From contig VZRS01014569.1 of assembly GCA_013398055.1 (NCBI GenBank), forward strand, positions 1 through 64,000: DNA of 64,000 nucleotides. The letters are read 5' to 3'. The notes under the pieces are model-generated. The model saw nothing but the letters and a program-made list of their open reading frames with translations. It ran no database searches and had not been told where the DNA came from. Origin of the DNA: Ifrita kowaldi (Eukaryota > Chordata > Aves > Passeriformes > Cinclosomatidae). Within the stretch, counting starts at the first letter, position 1. The number at the start of each line of letters is the position of its first letter. Position numbers and translations under genes: made by a program. Below, piece after piece: positions 13,478 to 26,500 of the stretch.

Positions 13478-13700
13478 ATCTGTACCAGGGGATGTTCAGG
13501 TTGAACATCAGGAGGAATTTCTTCACGGGAGGAGTTGTTAGGTAATGGAATGGGCTGCCCAGGGAGGTGGTGGAGTCACCATCCCTAGAGGTGTTCAAGA
13601 AATAACTTAGTGCTGTGGTCCGTCCGGTTGACAAGGCAGTGATTGGTCAAAGGTTGGCCTCAATGATCTTTTCTAACCTAAATGGTTCTGTGATTCTGTG
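13478..13700 (+). mobile_element. CR1 LINE, 5'-truncated 3' end
   Basis: This is a 3'-terminal CR1 fragment. It shows CR1 landmarks in order: TTCAGGTTGAACATCAGGAG, a TTTCTTCAC segment, GGGCTGCCCAGGGAGGTGG, a GAGGTGTTCAAG segment, and a 3' end TGGTTCTGTGATTCTGTG at 13683-13700. The tail has the CR1-type octamer repeat and no poly-A. Only about 220 bp remain, typical of the strong 5' truncation of avian CR1 copies. It carries no ORF2 coding sequence. Confidence 0.93.
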
Positions 13701-16058
13701 GTGTGGCGACAATGCTGCTGTTAATACCCTGATCAAGAAGTCTTCATGAAATCCTTTCATATCTAACATTTCTATTATTCTCAAGATCATAATATTTCTT
13801 TCAAACATAAGAAAATCCAGGGAGAAATAAAGTCATGCAAAAACTCTTTGGGCTATTTTTTTCCCATGCATATGAAAGTGGAATGAGTATGGATATCATT
13901 GGAGCTGGGCGAGAAAAATGCAGACCCAGGGATGATCCACACCATATATTCCCATCAGACTTTGATCTGAGTACTCTACATTTGTGTCTACATCACTCTC
14001 CACATGCACAGGCAGGTCAGCTTACCTCTCACTGTGCTCCTGGTAGCTGACACATGTGATCTGAGGCTTCCCCAAAGGGAGAGAGAGGAAGGAGTAAAGC
14101 TAATCAGAGCTGTGCTCCCTGAATTTGTTTTATTCACAGCTAATGCATGATGCAGCTTTGTGGGACTCTCCTTGTTCTCTCCATCTTTTCCCCCAGGGTC
14201 CATTGGTCATACCAATCATTTCAAGAGAGGATAAAGGCAGACACATAAAGGCACAGTCAGGAAGGGGTAGTGTGCCCTCCAGCTACTTTCCCCAGACATA
14301 TATTTTCCCTGTTTTCCCCACACAGTTTTGCTCCTCTAGGCATGGTGGAATACACTTTGATTTCCCATCCTTTCTGAGCTCATTATCATCTGAAGTCAGT
14401 GACATTGGTACAAATTAACACCTCGTATCCATTTCTAACAAAGAGAAAATATACCAGGTGGACATTTAGAAAAATCAATTCCCATGATAAAGCCAAGGAT
14501 ATTAAAAAGAGAGAGAGAAAGAAACACAAAGATTACCGAGTAGAGCTCTCCTACAGCAGCAGACAGAGTGGCAGCCAGCCATTGTTCCAAAAGGCAGCAT
14601 CAGCACCAAGAATCAGATGACTAAGCTCCTGATGAATGAAATATTTTTACTATGCTGAAAAAATTCTGGCACTGCAGGAGGACTCAGGATAAAGGAAGCA
14701 ATTTTGAAGAGCCTTTCTGAAGGACACCATCAGATAACCTCCTAGTACAAGAAATTCCAGTACCCCAAAGAGAAATGATGGTTTTGGCCTTCAGCAGGAG
14801 TAAAAGGATGCAGGCTTAAATTAGGTGGACTTGATGAGAACACACATGAATAGTATTCTCTGCTAAATGTGACCAGTATTGCTGTGAGACACATGATGCA
14901 GTGCTGGTCAGGGTTCAAGCTAGCTCTGAAAAGGCCAGAGAGCCAGGATATCCAGGAGTCTTGCAAGCAAAGAAATGGCTGCAGTATCTTAAATTGTTAC
15001 TGCTTGCTCAGCTGCTCATTGTTACCCCTCTGCTGAAGGCTGAGGAGCCTGTGTAGAGCTGAACGGCAACATGGTGCCTACAGTTCAGCTGCTGTCATTC
15101 ATGGTCTGATAGCTCAGCACAAACCCCCTTCATCACAGATCTGGGGAGTGGTAAAATCTCAAAAGCAGATTCACCAGTGCTCGTATCCTCACTTGTCTGA
15201 CTATCACAGCTGCCTTCCGATACCCTGTCCAGATGTAATGGGGGTATCTGCCTTGCCCTGATGTGTCATGGATGTACCCTTTTTGGGTACCCAATGCATC
15301 TCATTGCTGACAGTGGGACCTCATGTCCAGCGAAAAGAATACAGGGACCAGATGAAGACTGTTGAGGGGACATTCACAAGCTAATGTCATTCATAAGTCT
15401 GAGAGTGTCAGCACCGTTTTATTAAACTGGAATTATAGAAAGATGCTTCAGCTCACCCTTACAAAAATGAAAGACAGAAACAGAAAGAAATTAAGTCTTT
15501 GATGCTCATATATTTTCATACATACATATATATGTCTATGTAGTAAAATTAAGGCTATGTATACTCTATGATAAGAAAATGCTAGCAAAGGAGGTTTAAT
15601 AGTGTGAACTGAGCTTTAAAATGTTTTGTGGTTTTTTGGTGGTTTTTTTCACTTCTGGAAAATAGCTTCTGACCCAGAACCCCTTCATTGAAATACCCAA
15701 AATTTTCCTTTTAATCTTACGTATTTCAATTTGTGAGCTAAAGAGTCTGCAATGTTACTGAAAAAAGAGTGCATCTTTTAAAACTTACCGTGCAGCATCC
15801 TCTGAGAAGAGTTATCAGAAATGTTTTGTAAAACAAACCTGTCCTTCAATACAGCCTAGCATGTGGATGGGTTAGGTATCAACTTGGTTCTGGAGGAAAC
15901 AGCATATTTAGGGCTGAGGACACCATATAATTCCAACACAGAGGCCTAATTCCATTAGAAAATCAAACTTAGTCACAACCTTGACTGCAACCCAAGGTTT
16001 GCTCTTGTACTTGAAAACCAGGATATCTGCTCTGCTGATTTAATGAAGTTGTAGCATA
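13701..16058. other. Unique noncoding stretch
   Basis: No gene or transposon is recognised. It includes a small AT-rich patch with alternating CATA/TATA near 15508-15535 and a short stem of GTACCC and GGGTAC around five T at 15274-15290. Open frames up to 97 codons overlap on both strands with no recognisable domain. Confidence 0.65.
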
Positions 16059-16280
16059 ATAGAATCACAGAATGGTTTGGGTTGGAAGGGCACTTGAAGA
16101 TCATATAGTTCTAACCCCCCTGCCGTGGGCAGGGACACCTTCCACTAGAACAGGCCTTGAACACTGCCAGGGATGGGGCATCCACAGCTTCTCTGGGCAG
16201 CCTGTTCAGGGTCTCACCACTCTCACAATAATTTCTTCCTAACCTCTAAGCTAAACCTACTCTCTCGTTCAGTTTGAAGT
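16059..16280 (-). mobile_element. CR1 LINE fragment, minus strand
   Basis: This is the reverse complement of a CR1 3' region. It begins with ATAGAATCACAGAATGG (inverted tail), then GGTTGGAAGGGCAC, a segment with CCACTAGAACAGG, CTGGGCAGCCTGTTC, TTTCTTCCTAAC and a final TTCAGTTTGAAG. The orientation is opposite to the 1-kb CR1 that starts about 700 bp to the right, so the two are separate insertions or parts of a rearranged locus. It is diverged, 5'-truncated and noncoding. Confidence 0.93.
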
Positions 16281-16973
16281 AATTTTAAGTGGTGTAAACA
16301 AAGTTGGGAGGTGTAAATTTGTGCTCATTTCCTAGCAATTCTATTCTTTTCTATGAAAACTGGGTAACTCGAAGCGGTGTTAGATTTCTTGCATTAAATA
16401 GCAAACCCAAAATCCAAGGCTTCGGTTGGATCCACGGCATCTACAAAGCCTTCATTAACAGTGCTGTGAAGCTTTGAAGCTCCGCTGTGCAACTATTAAC
16501 TGATCTTGTTTAACAAACAGTGCCCTGGGCCTGTGTGTCTTTTGTGGCTGAACAGGTGATGATTTTCCCTTTGCTGCCACCAGTCAAGGACTTTCCACTA
16601 CCAGGACCCAGGCTCCAGTTCTGGGATCAGAGGTCCAGGCTGTAGCAGGGGAAAAGAGAAATGTTATCTCCATTGATTTCTAGTTCAAAGAAAGCTTTTT
16701 CCTTTCACACTTTGAAAAACACAGATTATCAGATCATCCCACAGCCGGGTTAATAGTGGGTTTTGTTTCATTTCATGGCTAACATGATTTTTAGGTTTTG
16801 TGCTTGTAGGAATAGAAACTGTTCAAATGGCAGTTGCCTCTCTGTATATTCCAAATTCCTTTCCAAGTCTGTAGCCTGCTCATACTGATGGGATTGATTT
16901 CACTGATTCACAGACTTAAAACCAAACTCCTAGGTCCAGTTTTTCCTTAGAAGATGACATAGGTAAGCTCAGG
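16281..16973. other. Unique spacer between two CR1 copies
   Basis: About 690 bp between oppositely oriented CR1 fragments. I see no coding capacity and no recognisable repeat. Confidence 0.6.
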
Positions 16974-18021
16974 AAGTGTGTCTTGGGTGAGTGGACAGTG
17001 AGGTGGTTGGAGAACTGGAACAATGGCAGAGCTCAGAAGGTTGTGATCAGTGGCGCAGAGCCTAGTTGGAGGCCTCTAGCTGGAGGTGTCTCCAGGGGTC
17101 AGAACTGGGTCCAATCTCATTCATCAGGGGCTGGATGAAGCGACAGAGTGGACTGTCAGCAAATCTGCTCTGCTGATGGTAGAAAACTGGGAGGAGTGGC
17201 CTGGAGTGAGACCTGGGCAGACTGGAGAGCTGGGCAGAGAGGAACGTAAGAAAGGTCAACAAAGGCAAGTGCAGGGTCTTGTATCTGGAGAGGAGCAATC
17301 CCAGGCAGCAGCACAGGCTGGAAAGCAGCTCTGTGGAGAAGGACCTGGGGGTCTTGATAGACAACAAGCTGTCCATGAGCCAGCAGTGCCCTTTTGGCAC
17401 TCAGTGGGATCCTGGGGTGCATTAGGAGGAGCACTGCCAGCGGGTCAGGGAGGTGATCCTGCCCCTCTGCTCAGCCCTGCTGAGGCCTCGAGTGCTGTGT
17501 CCAGTTCTGGACTCCACAGTTCAAGAAAGTCAAGACAAGAAACTACTGAAGAGGGACCAGTGGAGGACTACAAAGACAATTAGAGAACTGCAGCACAGTT
17601 AGTGGAATGGAGCACCTTTCTTACCAAAAAGAAAGGCTGAGAGAGCTGGGCCTGTTTAGCCTGGCGAGGGACAACTGAGAGGGAACCTCATCCATGCATA
17701 CAAATGTCTTAGGACTGGGTGTCAGGAGGATGGGGCCAGACTCTCCTCAGTGATGCCCAGTGGCAGAAAAAGGAGAGACAGGCTCAAACTAAAACACAGG
17801 AAACTCCATCTGACTATGAGGAAAAACCTTACTATAAGGGTGACAGAGCACTGGAACAGACTACACAGAGAGGTTATGAAGTCTCCTTCTCTGGAGATAT
17901 TCAAAACACACCTGAATGAGATCCTGCTGAACTTGCTCAGCTGAACCTGCTTTAGCAGGGGAGGTGGACCAGATGATCTCCAGAGATCCCCTCCAGCTCC
18001 AGCCATTCTGTGATTCTGTAT
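16974..18021 (+). mobile_element. CR1 LINE, 1-kb fragment with C-terminal ORF2 and 3' UTR
   Basis: This 5'-truncated CR1 enters within the reverse-transcriptase part of ORF2 (AAGCTCAGGAAGTGTG at 16974) and runs to a CR1 tail (CATTCTGTGATTCTGTA) near 18020. Landmarks include GTGGACAGTGAGG, GCAGAGCTCAGA, GAGGTGATCCTGCCCCTCTG, and a 3' part with TCTCCTTCTCTGGAGATATT and GATGATCTCCAGAG. The coding register is broken by frameshifts, substitutions and stops. The 165-codon open frame at 17086-17583 runs out of the ORF2 register and is a shadow. Where a CR1 reverse transcriptase would encode an FADD-type catalytic motif (about 17160-17180), the sequence is altered by extra and changed bases. The copy is dead. 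Other short open frames within these limits are also shadows. Confidence 0.95.
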
Positions 18022-20387
18022 GTTGTATTTTAGAGATCAGCTCTAATGCACCAAATAACACATGCATCCTTGTTTGGGTCATGAAACTCCATCTTATGGT
18101 CATGGTCTTTTGATGAGCAGATGGTAAGAGGTATGTATTTGTGCACAGATAAGGTCAGGTGCCAGGATGTATTAAACATGGCACTGGTACTGCAGGTACA
18201 ATTAGTCGCAAATATGCCTGAAGATGACTTTCCAGAAAGGGCAACAGGAAGACAAACAGGATACAAGCTAGGAAAGGTTAAGGGATTATTACTCTGATCA
18301 TAAGCACTGGACTACTTAAAGCAAGTGTAGCATCTGGTCTAACCTAAAAGAATCCTAAAAGGAACACAAATAATGGCTAGGATACGTCACCACGTTGGGA
18401 AACTGTTTGGAAAGAGACATGTTTTCTAACTGCTCTGTAAATGGTCCCGAGACTTGCATAAAAGCACTAGCTAGCATGACTAAACAAACCCTTTACTGGC
18501 AAAGGCAAACAAGATAAGGATTTTCTGTTCTGCTGCCATTGAGTCTTCAAAGCAGTCGTAGTCTTGACAAACCAAGTTTTGCTTAACCTCCTATGTCTAG
18601 AAGGAGAATAGATAAAGTTACTATATTTTAACTATAGGAGGAAAAACAAAGTAAGAAAAAATGTCCAACACATACCACTCGAAAGGGTTTGTATTTTTCA
18701 GATTCTATGGTCTGGAAGCTTTCAGAGATTATAACTACTGCAAGGAAACAACTGATTTTTCTCAGAAAGGTAAGAAAGTGTAAGAAGCAAAGGGGTAATA
18801 CTTTAAAGTGAATCCAGGCCTTTGGCATTCACATCAGTGAACTACCAAGTAATACACAGTAATACACACCTCTGAAACCATGCCAGCCTGCATTGTAGCT
18901 GCTTATCTAGCTGAAATAGAGCCCTGTTATTGTGCTTTTTCTCATGGAAAGAATACCTTTTCATACCTAGATGGCACCTCTTAAATTGATCAGGCAGCAA
19001 ATGTAACAATGCACTGAATGGGTTGAAAAGGGATTTGGCAGATACATAAAAGGGAGGCCCAGTGTGGGTCATTAAAGATTGGGAGAGAGATCCCAAGATG
19101 CTGACTGTCAGGGAAGGGTCACCTTGCCTAGTAACCAAATTCCTTACATCCTTTCCTAAAATATTTTCCAGTGGTCAACATAAGAGTCACGACACTGGGC
19201 TAGTTAAAGTCTGTCTCATGTGCTTCAGCAGTTTTGCTGCTGCCTTATCTGCTGTACTTCTTGCAGTCCATGAAGACGATTTTGAAATGCTGTTTCAGTT
19301 CAGGCCCTGCCTCTTACTCTGCTCTTGAAATATTTTCTAGTTTTGTTTCTGTTGGGATTTTTGTATTTTGCCTAATGAGGACTGGTTATAGCATAGAACC
19401 ACACAAACACCTGCAAGCTGGCATTCAACATATGCCTGACAGTAGAGCAGAAGAGCAATGGTTTTGACATTGATATGAGGCCAATGAAAAGAAATTACTG
19501 AACTCCCAGTTTAGTTTATCTGCAATTGAACTCTATTCCAGCATGGAGGAAAAGAAAATCCTTATTTTAATAAATATCGTAAAACCAGGCACATACCTGA
19601 GGCTGGAACTTGCAATTTCTAGTTGGCATTTCAGCAGACCCATCTCCTAGGATACATGGGAATAATAAAAGTGTTCCACCCTTGTGTTTTGCTGTCCTAA
19701 AATCAGGTGAAGGTTGGATTTCACCTCCACAGTGAAACTACCTGCAATAGGGGACCAATCCACATCACTTAATGGCTGTGACTTTCTCCCACAGACTCAA
19801 TCTCAAGTCACCAACTCCTACAAAGGATTTTGCCCAGGACCTCTCTGAGGGGAAAAAACTTCCTCTTTTTTCTTATTCATCTGTTTAAAAAAAAGATAAT
19901 CCACTACCACTTCCATATTTACACTTTTACAGTTTCAGAGTAAGCCTTGTTTGTTTATGAGTCAGAAGCTAATAAATATCCTGCTTTTTATGTACTCATA
20001 AACTTCCTCAGGACCTCCGCACAGCAAAGCTGACAATCTTCTGGTTCAGGATTGAACTGGGAAGGGAACTAAGCAAGCTGGAATCCTTTCTCAAAAACCC
20101 ACTACACCAGGGAAGTGAAAATAAATGATTGCAACCTTATATTTGCTACTAAATACAGAGGAAATTTTCGATATTTTGCATCCTTTTAATGGAGATAAGG
20201 TAGTCACAGAGGAAACAAAGTGGAGCTTTTAGTTCAAGATGCACAAGATCCAAGTTAAATCATAGTACCTGAATTTTTTCCCTGTGTCCTGATCCCAGGT
20301 TAAGTGTAGAAGGCTGATGAAATGCTTGTTTGATGCCTTAGTCTTGAACTTGGAGTTAAATTATGTTGCTGTGCAGCAAAAGTCCTT
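18022..20387. other. Unique noncoding stretch
   Basis: No gene or mobile element is seen. Overlapping open frames of 66-98 codons (for example minus 18842-19138) have no domain resemblance. Confidence 0.65.
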
Positions 20388-20565
20388 AGTATAAGGCAAA
20401 GAGTGTCTCAGCACCAGAGACTTCATGGCTTTCCTTCATGTTTCCAGATGTGAAATCCCTTCAGCTGGGTCCAAAAGTATAAGGCAAAGAGTGTCTCAGC
20501 ACCAGAGACTTCATGGCTTTCCTTCATGTTTCCAGATGTGAAATCCCTTCAGCTGGGTCCAAAAG
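20388..20565. repeat. Perfect tandem duplication, 88-bp unit, two copies
   Basis: Copy 1 is 20388-20475 and copy 2 is 20476-20563, with two more matching bases after it. I see no difference between the copies on reading. The unit starts AGTATAAGGC and ends GGGTCCAAA. It is not a simple repeat and I recognise no mobile element in it. Perfect identity points to a recent duplication or an assembly/read artefact. Confidence 0.95.
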
Positions 20566-23500
20566 GAATGGGGAAATGGAAGCAATAGAGAAATTGCCTT
20601 TATCTTCCTTCTCATTCTTCAGGGGAACAGCTCATCTTGGGCTTTTCTAAGAGCCATTATTCTTCTGAAAGAATAGAAAAAGAGAGTAAAAACTTCCCCT
20701 CACTGTGAGCTTACCGCAGTCTTCTTTTCTCCCTCATGCCAAAAGAACATGGAAATATTAATCCTGAAAGCAACATAACATAACTTCCACTCTTTTTCCT
20801 GCACAATTTTCCATTGTATTGTTCACTGCTTTGGGGCTTAAGATTAATCCTAGTATCAGAATTATCTTGAGTCTATGACACAAAAGCTTGAAAAATGCGA
20901 TGCCATGCTGTATTTGACAAATATTTGTGTCGCTGACTTGGTTACCTGCCTTATATGATTAGGTTTTTTTAGTGTTTTTGTGAAGTGGCAACAGTGACTT
21001 GGGCAGCTTGACTCAAATCTCATCTGCTCTACCTTTCTGTCATCATCTCCCATATATTTTCCCCATCCTGGTGATCTAAAATTCTCTGTGATATGGGATA
21101 GCTGACAGCAAGGAAGCACTTGCTTAGAAATAATGTGCATGAATGGAACCATAGTCTGTTGGTCATACACCTCTGTCTTCCTTTTTAGTGATTATCTTAT
21201 CTTTTTCCGAGTCACTTCGTCCATTTTTCCCACATTTCCAATTCCCGCTGCTGTGTGGGCTCGTTCAGTTTTTCTCCCTGAATATTCTGCCATTCTTATT
21301 TCCCTTATATTCTTCACCTATCAGTTCTTTCTGCAGGGGTCCTTGGGCAGAAGATTGATACTCTCGGTTAATTACCACACACACATGCATACTTGCTTAC
21401 AGTGCTGTCTCTGATCCGTGTCCAAAGCACCTCTTCGTACTTCTCCATAGTCTGTCCTCTGCATTATCTCCACTAATCTTTGTCCCTGCAAATTTTTCTT
21501 CATAGTTACTATTCTGTTTCTTTCTCCTCAGACATTTTCTGGAGGTAACTGTGTGATAGGAATGAGGTGCTTTCATTTCACCCTACATATTTCTTTGTAA
21601 GATGAGTAGAAGTTATCCCTGCCGGAACAACTCCTATTCTTGTAGCTGGATGAGCCACTGTTCACTTTGCCTCCTGAGGACTTCAGGCCAAGCTCATCCC
21701 TGAGATGCAGGAGAGTGAATTGGGGCTTTGCTTATAGAATCCAAAGCTCCAAATGTGGCTTAGGCAGCTTCTATAACCTACTTGCTGTTAGGAAGTTATT
21801 CCTGCTGGGGACTAGAAGCAGGTTAGGTAGGCAGTGAATTTGCTGTTGATGTCAGAGCTCTGATAGCTTTATATAATTTCAGAGCTCTTCTCCACTGAGG
21901 AGATTCTCCATGTGGGTCTTACAATCAATTGACATCTTTGCTTCCTAAAGAAGCAGCTCCAGGTGAGAATCTCCCCTTATAATTATTCTATCCCTATTCA
22001 TTTCCCAAATCTGAAATAATTAGCCTAGGCTAATAAAAATGCTTTATACTGCACACGAGGAAATACCATGTCCCACTTCTCCTTCCCTGAAGGTGTTTAC
22101 CCCACTTCCTCACTCCTCTCCTGCTTTGACCATTTTCCTTTGCATCTAGTCCTGAGATATAGGATCCACTGCTTATTTTGCAGCATCCTGATTTTCTGCC
22201 AAAATCTTGGTTTGTGTTTTAATTGATCCTACTGTGCCATGGTAAGTTTTTCTTCAGCTGCAGCTTGTGAGCTATGAACTCTTTTTTGCCACGTGCAGGG
22301 CTCATACTTTTGCTTGATTTACTGGCAGTAAAATACTGTCTGATCAGATGTCTTAGCACAATGCCATTCTCATCTAAGGATGACATTTTTACCTTTCAAA
22401 GAAAAACAGAGCTTCACTTGAAGATAAAAAGGCAGAGAGCTGAAGAATGTAAACAGAGTCTAGATTCTCTTATCACAGTTAAAGAAGAAAAAAATACCCC
22501 AAACTATTTTAAACAGAGGCCCTATATAAGGAAGTCTGCAAAACCACTTCCCATTTCATAGGACAGGATATGCCAAAGAAATGATACGGCTTGGCACAAA
22601 TAACAAAGATAATTTCAACTTTATTTAAATACAAGGACTTTTAAAGACATCTCAGGGCATAAATCCCATTTTGATTACATTCTTCAGCTTTGCTTTAATG
22701 TTCATCTTTTTTTCTGGGTAGAAGGGGAAACTAGAAGGATAGTCAAAACTTGTGGTTTGTAAAAATTATGAGCATCCTGTAAGCAGATCTGGAAATTAAA
22801 ACCTTAAATTTCTTCCCCCTGGAAGCCTGGAGAAGGAAGCCAGCATGTAATCTTCTCCCTTTGCTTTACTGAAACTTTTCTATCACTCATGGCTGACCTG
22901 GAAGATGAGAGGTAATTTAAACTCTAATTGTCTCAAAAAGAGCCAAGAAAAGAAAACAAAACTATATTAAAACAAACAGTCTGCAGCCACTGAATCTATC
23001 CTGTGTCAGACTTATCACCCTGGGGACACTGAGGGATGGGTCAGAATTCAAATATTGTAGGCAGGGATCGCTGATGAAAACAGCCCATGCTGGCTGCTGA
23101 ACAGATGGGCACCCTCAAACCTCCACATATCCTCAACTGATGGAAATCAGCGCTTCTCTGCAGGAGTCAATAAAGACATTTCAATATTATACAGCCAGGA
23201 ATACAGCCTATACGATTTTCATTTTGGGTTAAGCTCAGGATTCACAAGTGTTGAAGAGAGAGATGCATGAGAGATCCCTCAGGATTTCGCCATTTGTAAG
23301 CACCAGTAAAAACCACACAGGGGTCAAGTAAACCTGCACCAATGCCAACCCTCCTTGAAAGGTTCACGAGAGAAAAGACAATTTGAGAGAGCTGTAAGAA
23401 TTTAATTAGGAGTGCAATCCTATAGGCATCTTCTTCTTCAAGCACTTAGGCTAGACAGATGAGTAATGATATTAAAAGCCAGTAGCTTGTGTCCCACAGG

Positions 23501-26500
23501 GAACAAAGTGGGAATTCTGTATTGTTGGGGGGAAAAAAACCCTTCTGCTTTCCATTAGGGAATAGCTCTTCAGTGTGCCACAAAGAACTGTGCTTGGTTT
23601 AGTTCATCCTTCTATACTGGCTTTAATTCTATTCCTACAATGAAACTCTTTAAAAATAATTGTAAGGGAGTAAGGGGAAGGAGCAACAGGAAACTCAAGG
23701 CAAAAAGAATGCATACACAAATCACAGGTTCTGAATAAATCTTATGTTCCCAGTCTACACAGTGGGGAGAATGATTCAAGTCAAGGGAAAAACCCTTGTA
23801 ATTAGGCCTACAGCATACTTGATATATTTTGTTTAAATAAACCAAAGTGCCTCTTCATTTTTCTTCAATGCCAAAACACAAATTGAATGTAAAGCAGAGA
23901 ATCAATCTTCCATGTTCTAGAAGACGATAGTCAAACTTTTGCCAAGCTTTGCCAGCTTCTGAAAGTCAGAGTGGATGGCATCTGTATGGAGAGCCATCAG
24001 ACTTCATACAGAATGCTGAGAAATTAAGTCAATTCCAGAAGTTGGAGCTGGACAATTCAAAGTATTATCCCTTGTTAATACACATATAGAGAGAATTGTT
24101 AGTATAGATATATAGAATGTAGATGTAATAAATCTCCCAAATATTCCAAAATCTTCCAAAATAATTCACAGAAATATTTGTAAGGCTCAGACACAGAGGG
24201 AGGCCTTCACTTGTTCTTCCCTGCTCTATGCTGTCACTGGACTTTAAAATGGTCCAATGACTTCCTCCCAGGTGTGCACTGCAACGTCTGCAGGGCACAA
24301 CATGTGCACCATGGCTCATGCAGTGCAGATTCTGGTGACATTTTCAAAGGTTTCTAACATGTGAGTTGGAGATCAGAATCCAGATACTCTGGGTAAATCA
24401 CCTGTCTCCAGGTGTGAGATTATTCCAGATTGTGTCCAAGGGCACAAAGGAGGAAAAGCTGCTTGAAAAATATCTTCTCCAACCTTGTGTGTGAGCCTGA
24501 GCACAATCCTCTTCCAAATTATCTGAGGAGAGAAAAGGATATTTGCCGGAGAAATATTTTCAGGACGTGATTGTGCAATAGCAACTAGAAAGGTCATCGT
24601 AGGGCATTGTCTGGTGTTTGTTCCTGTGCCTTTCACTGAGCAAGCTTAAAAAGGCCTTGGTTTCATATAAGTAATAACTCTGCCAGTTAAAAAAAGAAAA
24701 CTGAGAAGAGCCCTGTACACTGCCGCCTTATAACGTGAGGGAACTGATGCAGAGATCTTATTGCAGTTCAGTGATAGCATCTTTGCTCCTTATGAAGCCA
24801 GCCAGATAGTAGAAACAACTGCCAAAAGAAAGTCCTGTGTCTCTAGGCAAGGACACAACCCTAACTGGGACAATGGGGGCAGGCTGGAGTGTCTGAAAAG
24901 TGAAAGGAAGAGAGCAATAATCAAAACAAGTTTGTTTTGTTCTCAGCCTGGGTGTGTCCTCATTTTGAGTGAGGAAGTAACTTGGTTTAACATCCCGATC
25001 AGCTGAAAAACCTCAGCTGTACGGTAACTGAAGTTCAGTTTTTCACATCCCTTTGCTCTTCCCTTACACCCTGTTGCATTTTCATAATTGACCAGCAGTA
25101 TCACTTCAGTGCTGTTCAAACTGGTTCATTTGATGACCAAGGCCACCTTCCTTGTGAAACAACAGCTGAAAAAAAGCTGTTTCTGCATGTGTGCTCACTG
25201 TGCCTGCACTCGCTGCCTTCCCATTACTTCTCAAGCACCAAATGTGGACAAACATGAAGCAGAAGCTCTCTGGGAATTTTGAGACACAAAAGAGCCTTGT
25301 AAAGCAAGCCAGGAAAAAGTACTATTATTACAGAGGACAAGAAAATAAAAGGCTGCAGAGTCCTCTGTCCTTGTTCCCAGAGCTTTAATATCCAGTCCAA
25401 GAACCACTGCACGGGGGACACCAGCACTCCCACAGATGCTATGCTGACCTTTCTTCAAATGCTTCTCAACTCATAGGCATCAACCCTTCTGCTTTGAATC
25501 TGTCAAAAGAAGAAGTTCAGCTCCAGATACACAAGTGTTGATGGAGGCCATGATGGTGATGATTCACCAGAGTCTGTCTAGAATAATAGGAAGGCTGAAG
25601 TACAATGTCTTTTACCCAGTTAATTCTTAAGGATTTTTTGAAACTGAGTATCAGCATGTAAAAGAAAGAGATAAAATATCATCATGTCGTGACAGTGTGA
25701 AGCTTTGCTCTGTCAGTCTCAGCTCAAGAACAGGAGAGGCAGACTGGAGGAAGATGTTACTTGCTTGCTAATGTAAAGAAAAGATGAGAAATCACCCATG
25801 TGGAATTGATAGAGCCAACTCTTGACAAATTAATTTGGCATGTGGGACCCTGTAGAGCCTGGCCATTTAATCTGTTGAAAATTTGAATTAAATTAAACTG
25901 TCCAAGGGAAACTTCTGGGCTCTGTTTAATTGTGGGACCCTGGAGAGTTATGTGACCAGTCAAAAAAAATCGTTGTTTTCTTGGGGCAATGGAAAGTGTA
26001 CGGAAAATGTATTCAGCAGCTGTAGTTTTCATCTTCTACAGTGTCTCCTGAGCTTTCAACTATCAACAGATGCCATAAGGGAGGTGGCATATTATGAAGT
26101 TGTACCTAGGGCTACTAAGCTTTTATTTCCCTCTACTTTCCTAGAAGGAAAATCAGACACTGTACTGGGATGTGATGCTTTTGGATGTCCATTGCTGAAC
26201 TGGGGATACAGAAAGGGCTGCTCCTGGAAGCAGGAACACATCCTGTAACAACTGTATGTGCAACACCAAGGGCAGTACCAAACCCAGAAACCCAACAGAT
26301 TTGAAGCACCTGACACACGGACACCTGAGGCTTTGCTCACTTCTAGATGCTTTTTTAGGCAGCAGCCAAGGCACAGCAGGTGGCAGAAATAATAGCAGTA
26401 ATAGGTTAATCAGAGCTATCTGGTTAAAAATAAAACCACCTATTTTGCACAGGTGCTCTGTCTTAAAACAGGATGTGGGGTAAGCTGTAAACATCATCAC

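Noticed and set aside
17062..17583. 165-codon plus and 112-codon minus open frames
   Set aside because: Both are out-of-register shadows of the CR1 ORF2 remnant.
20388..20565. Tandem copies considered as a CRISPR-like or satellite array
   Set aside because: Only two adjacent copies, no spacers, and an animal genome context.
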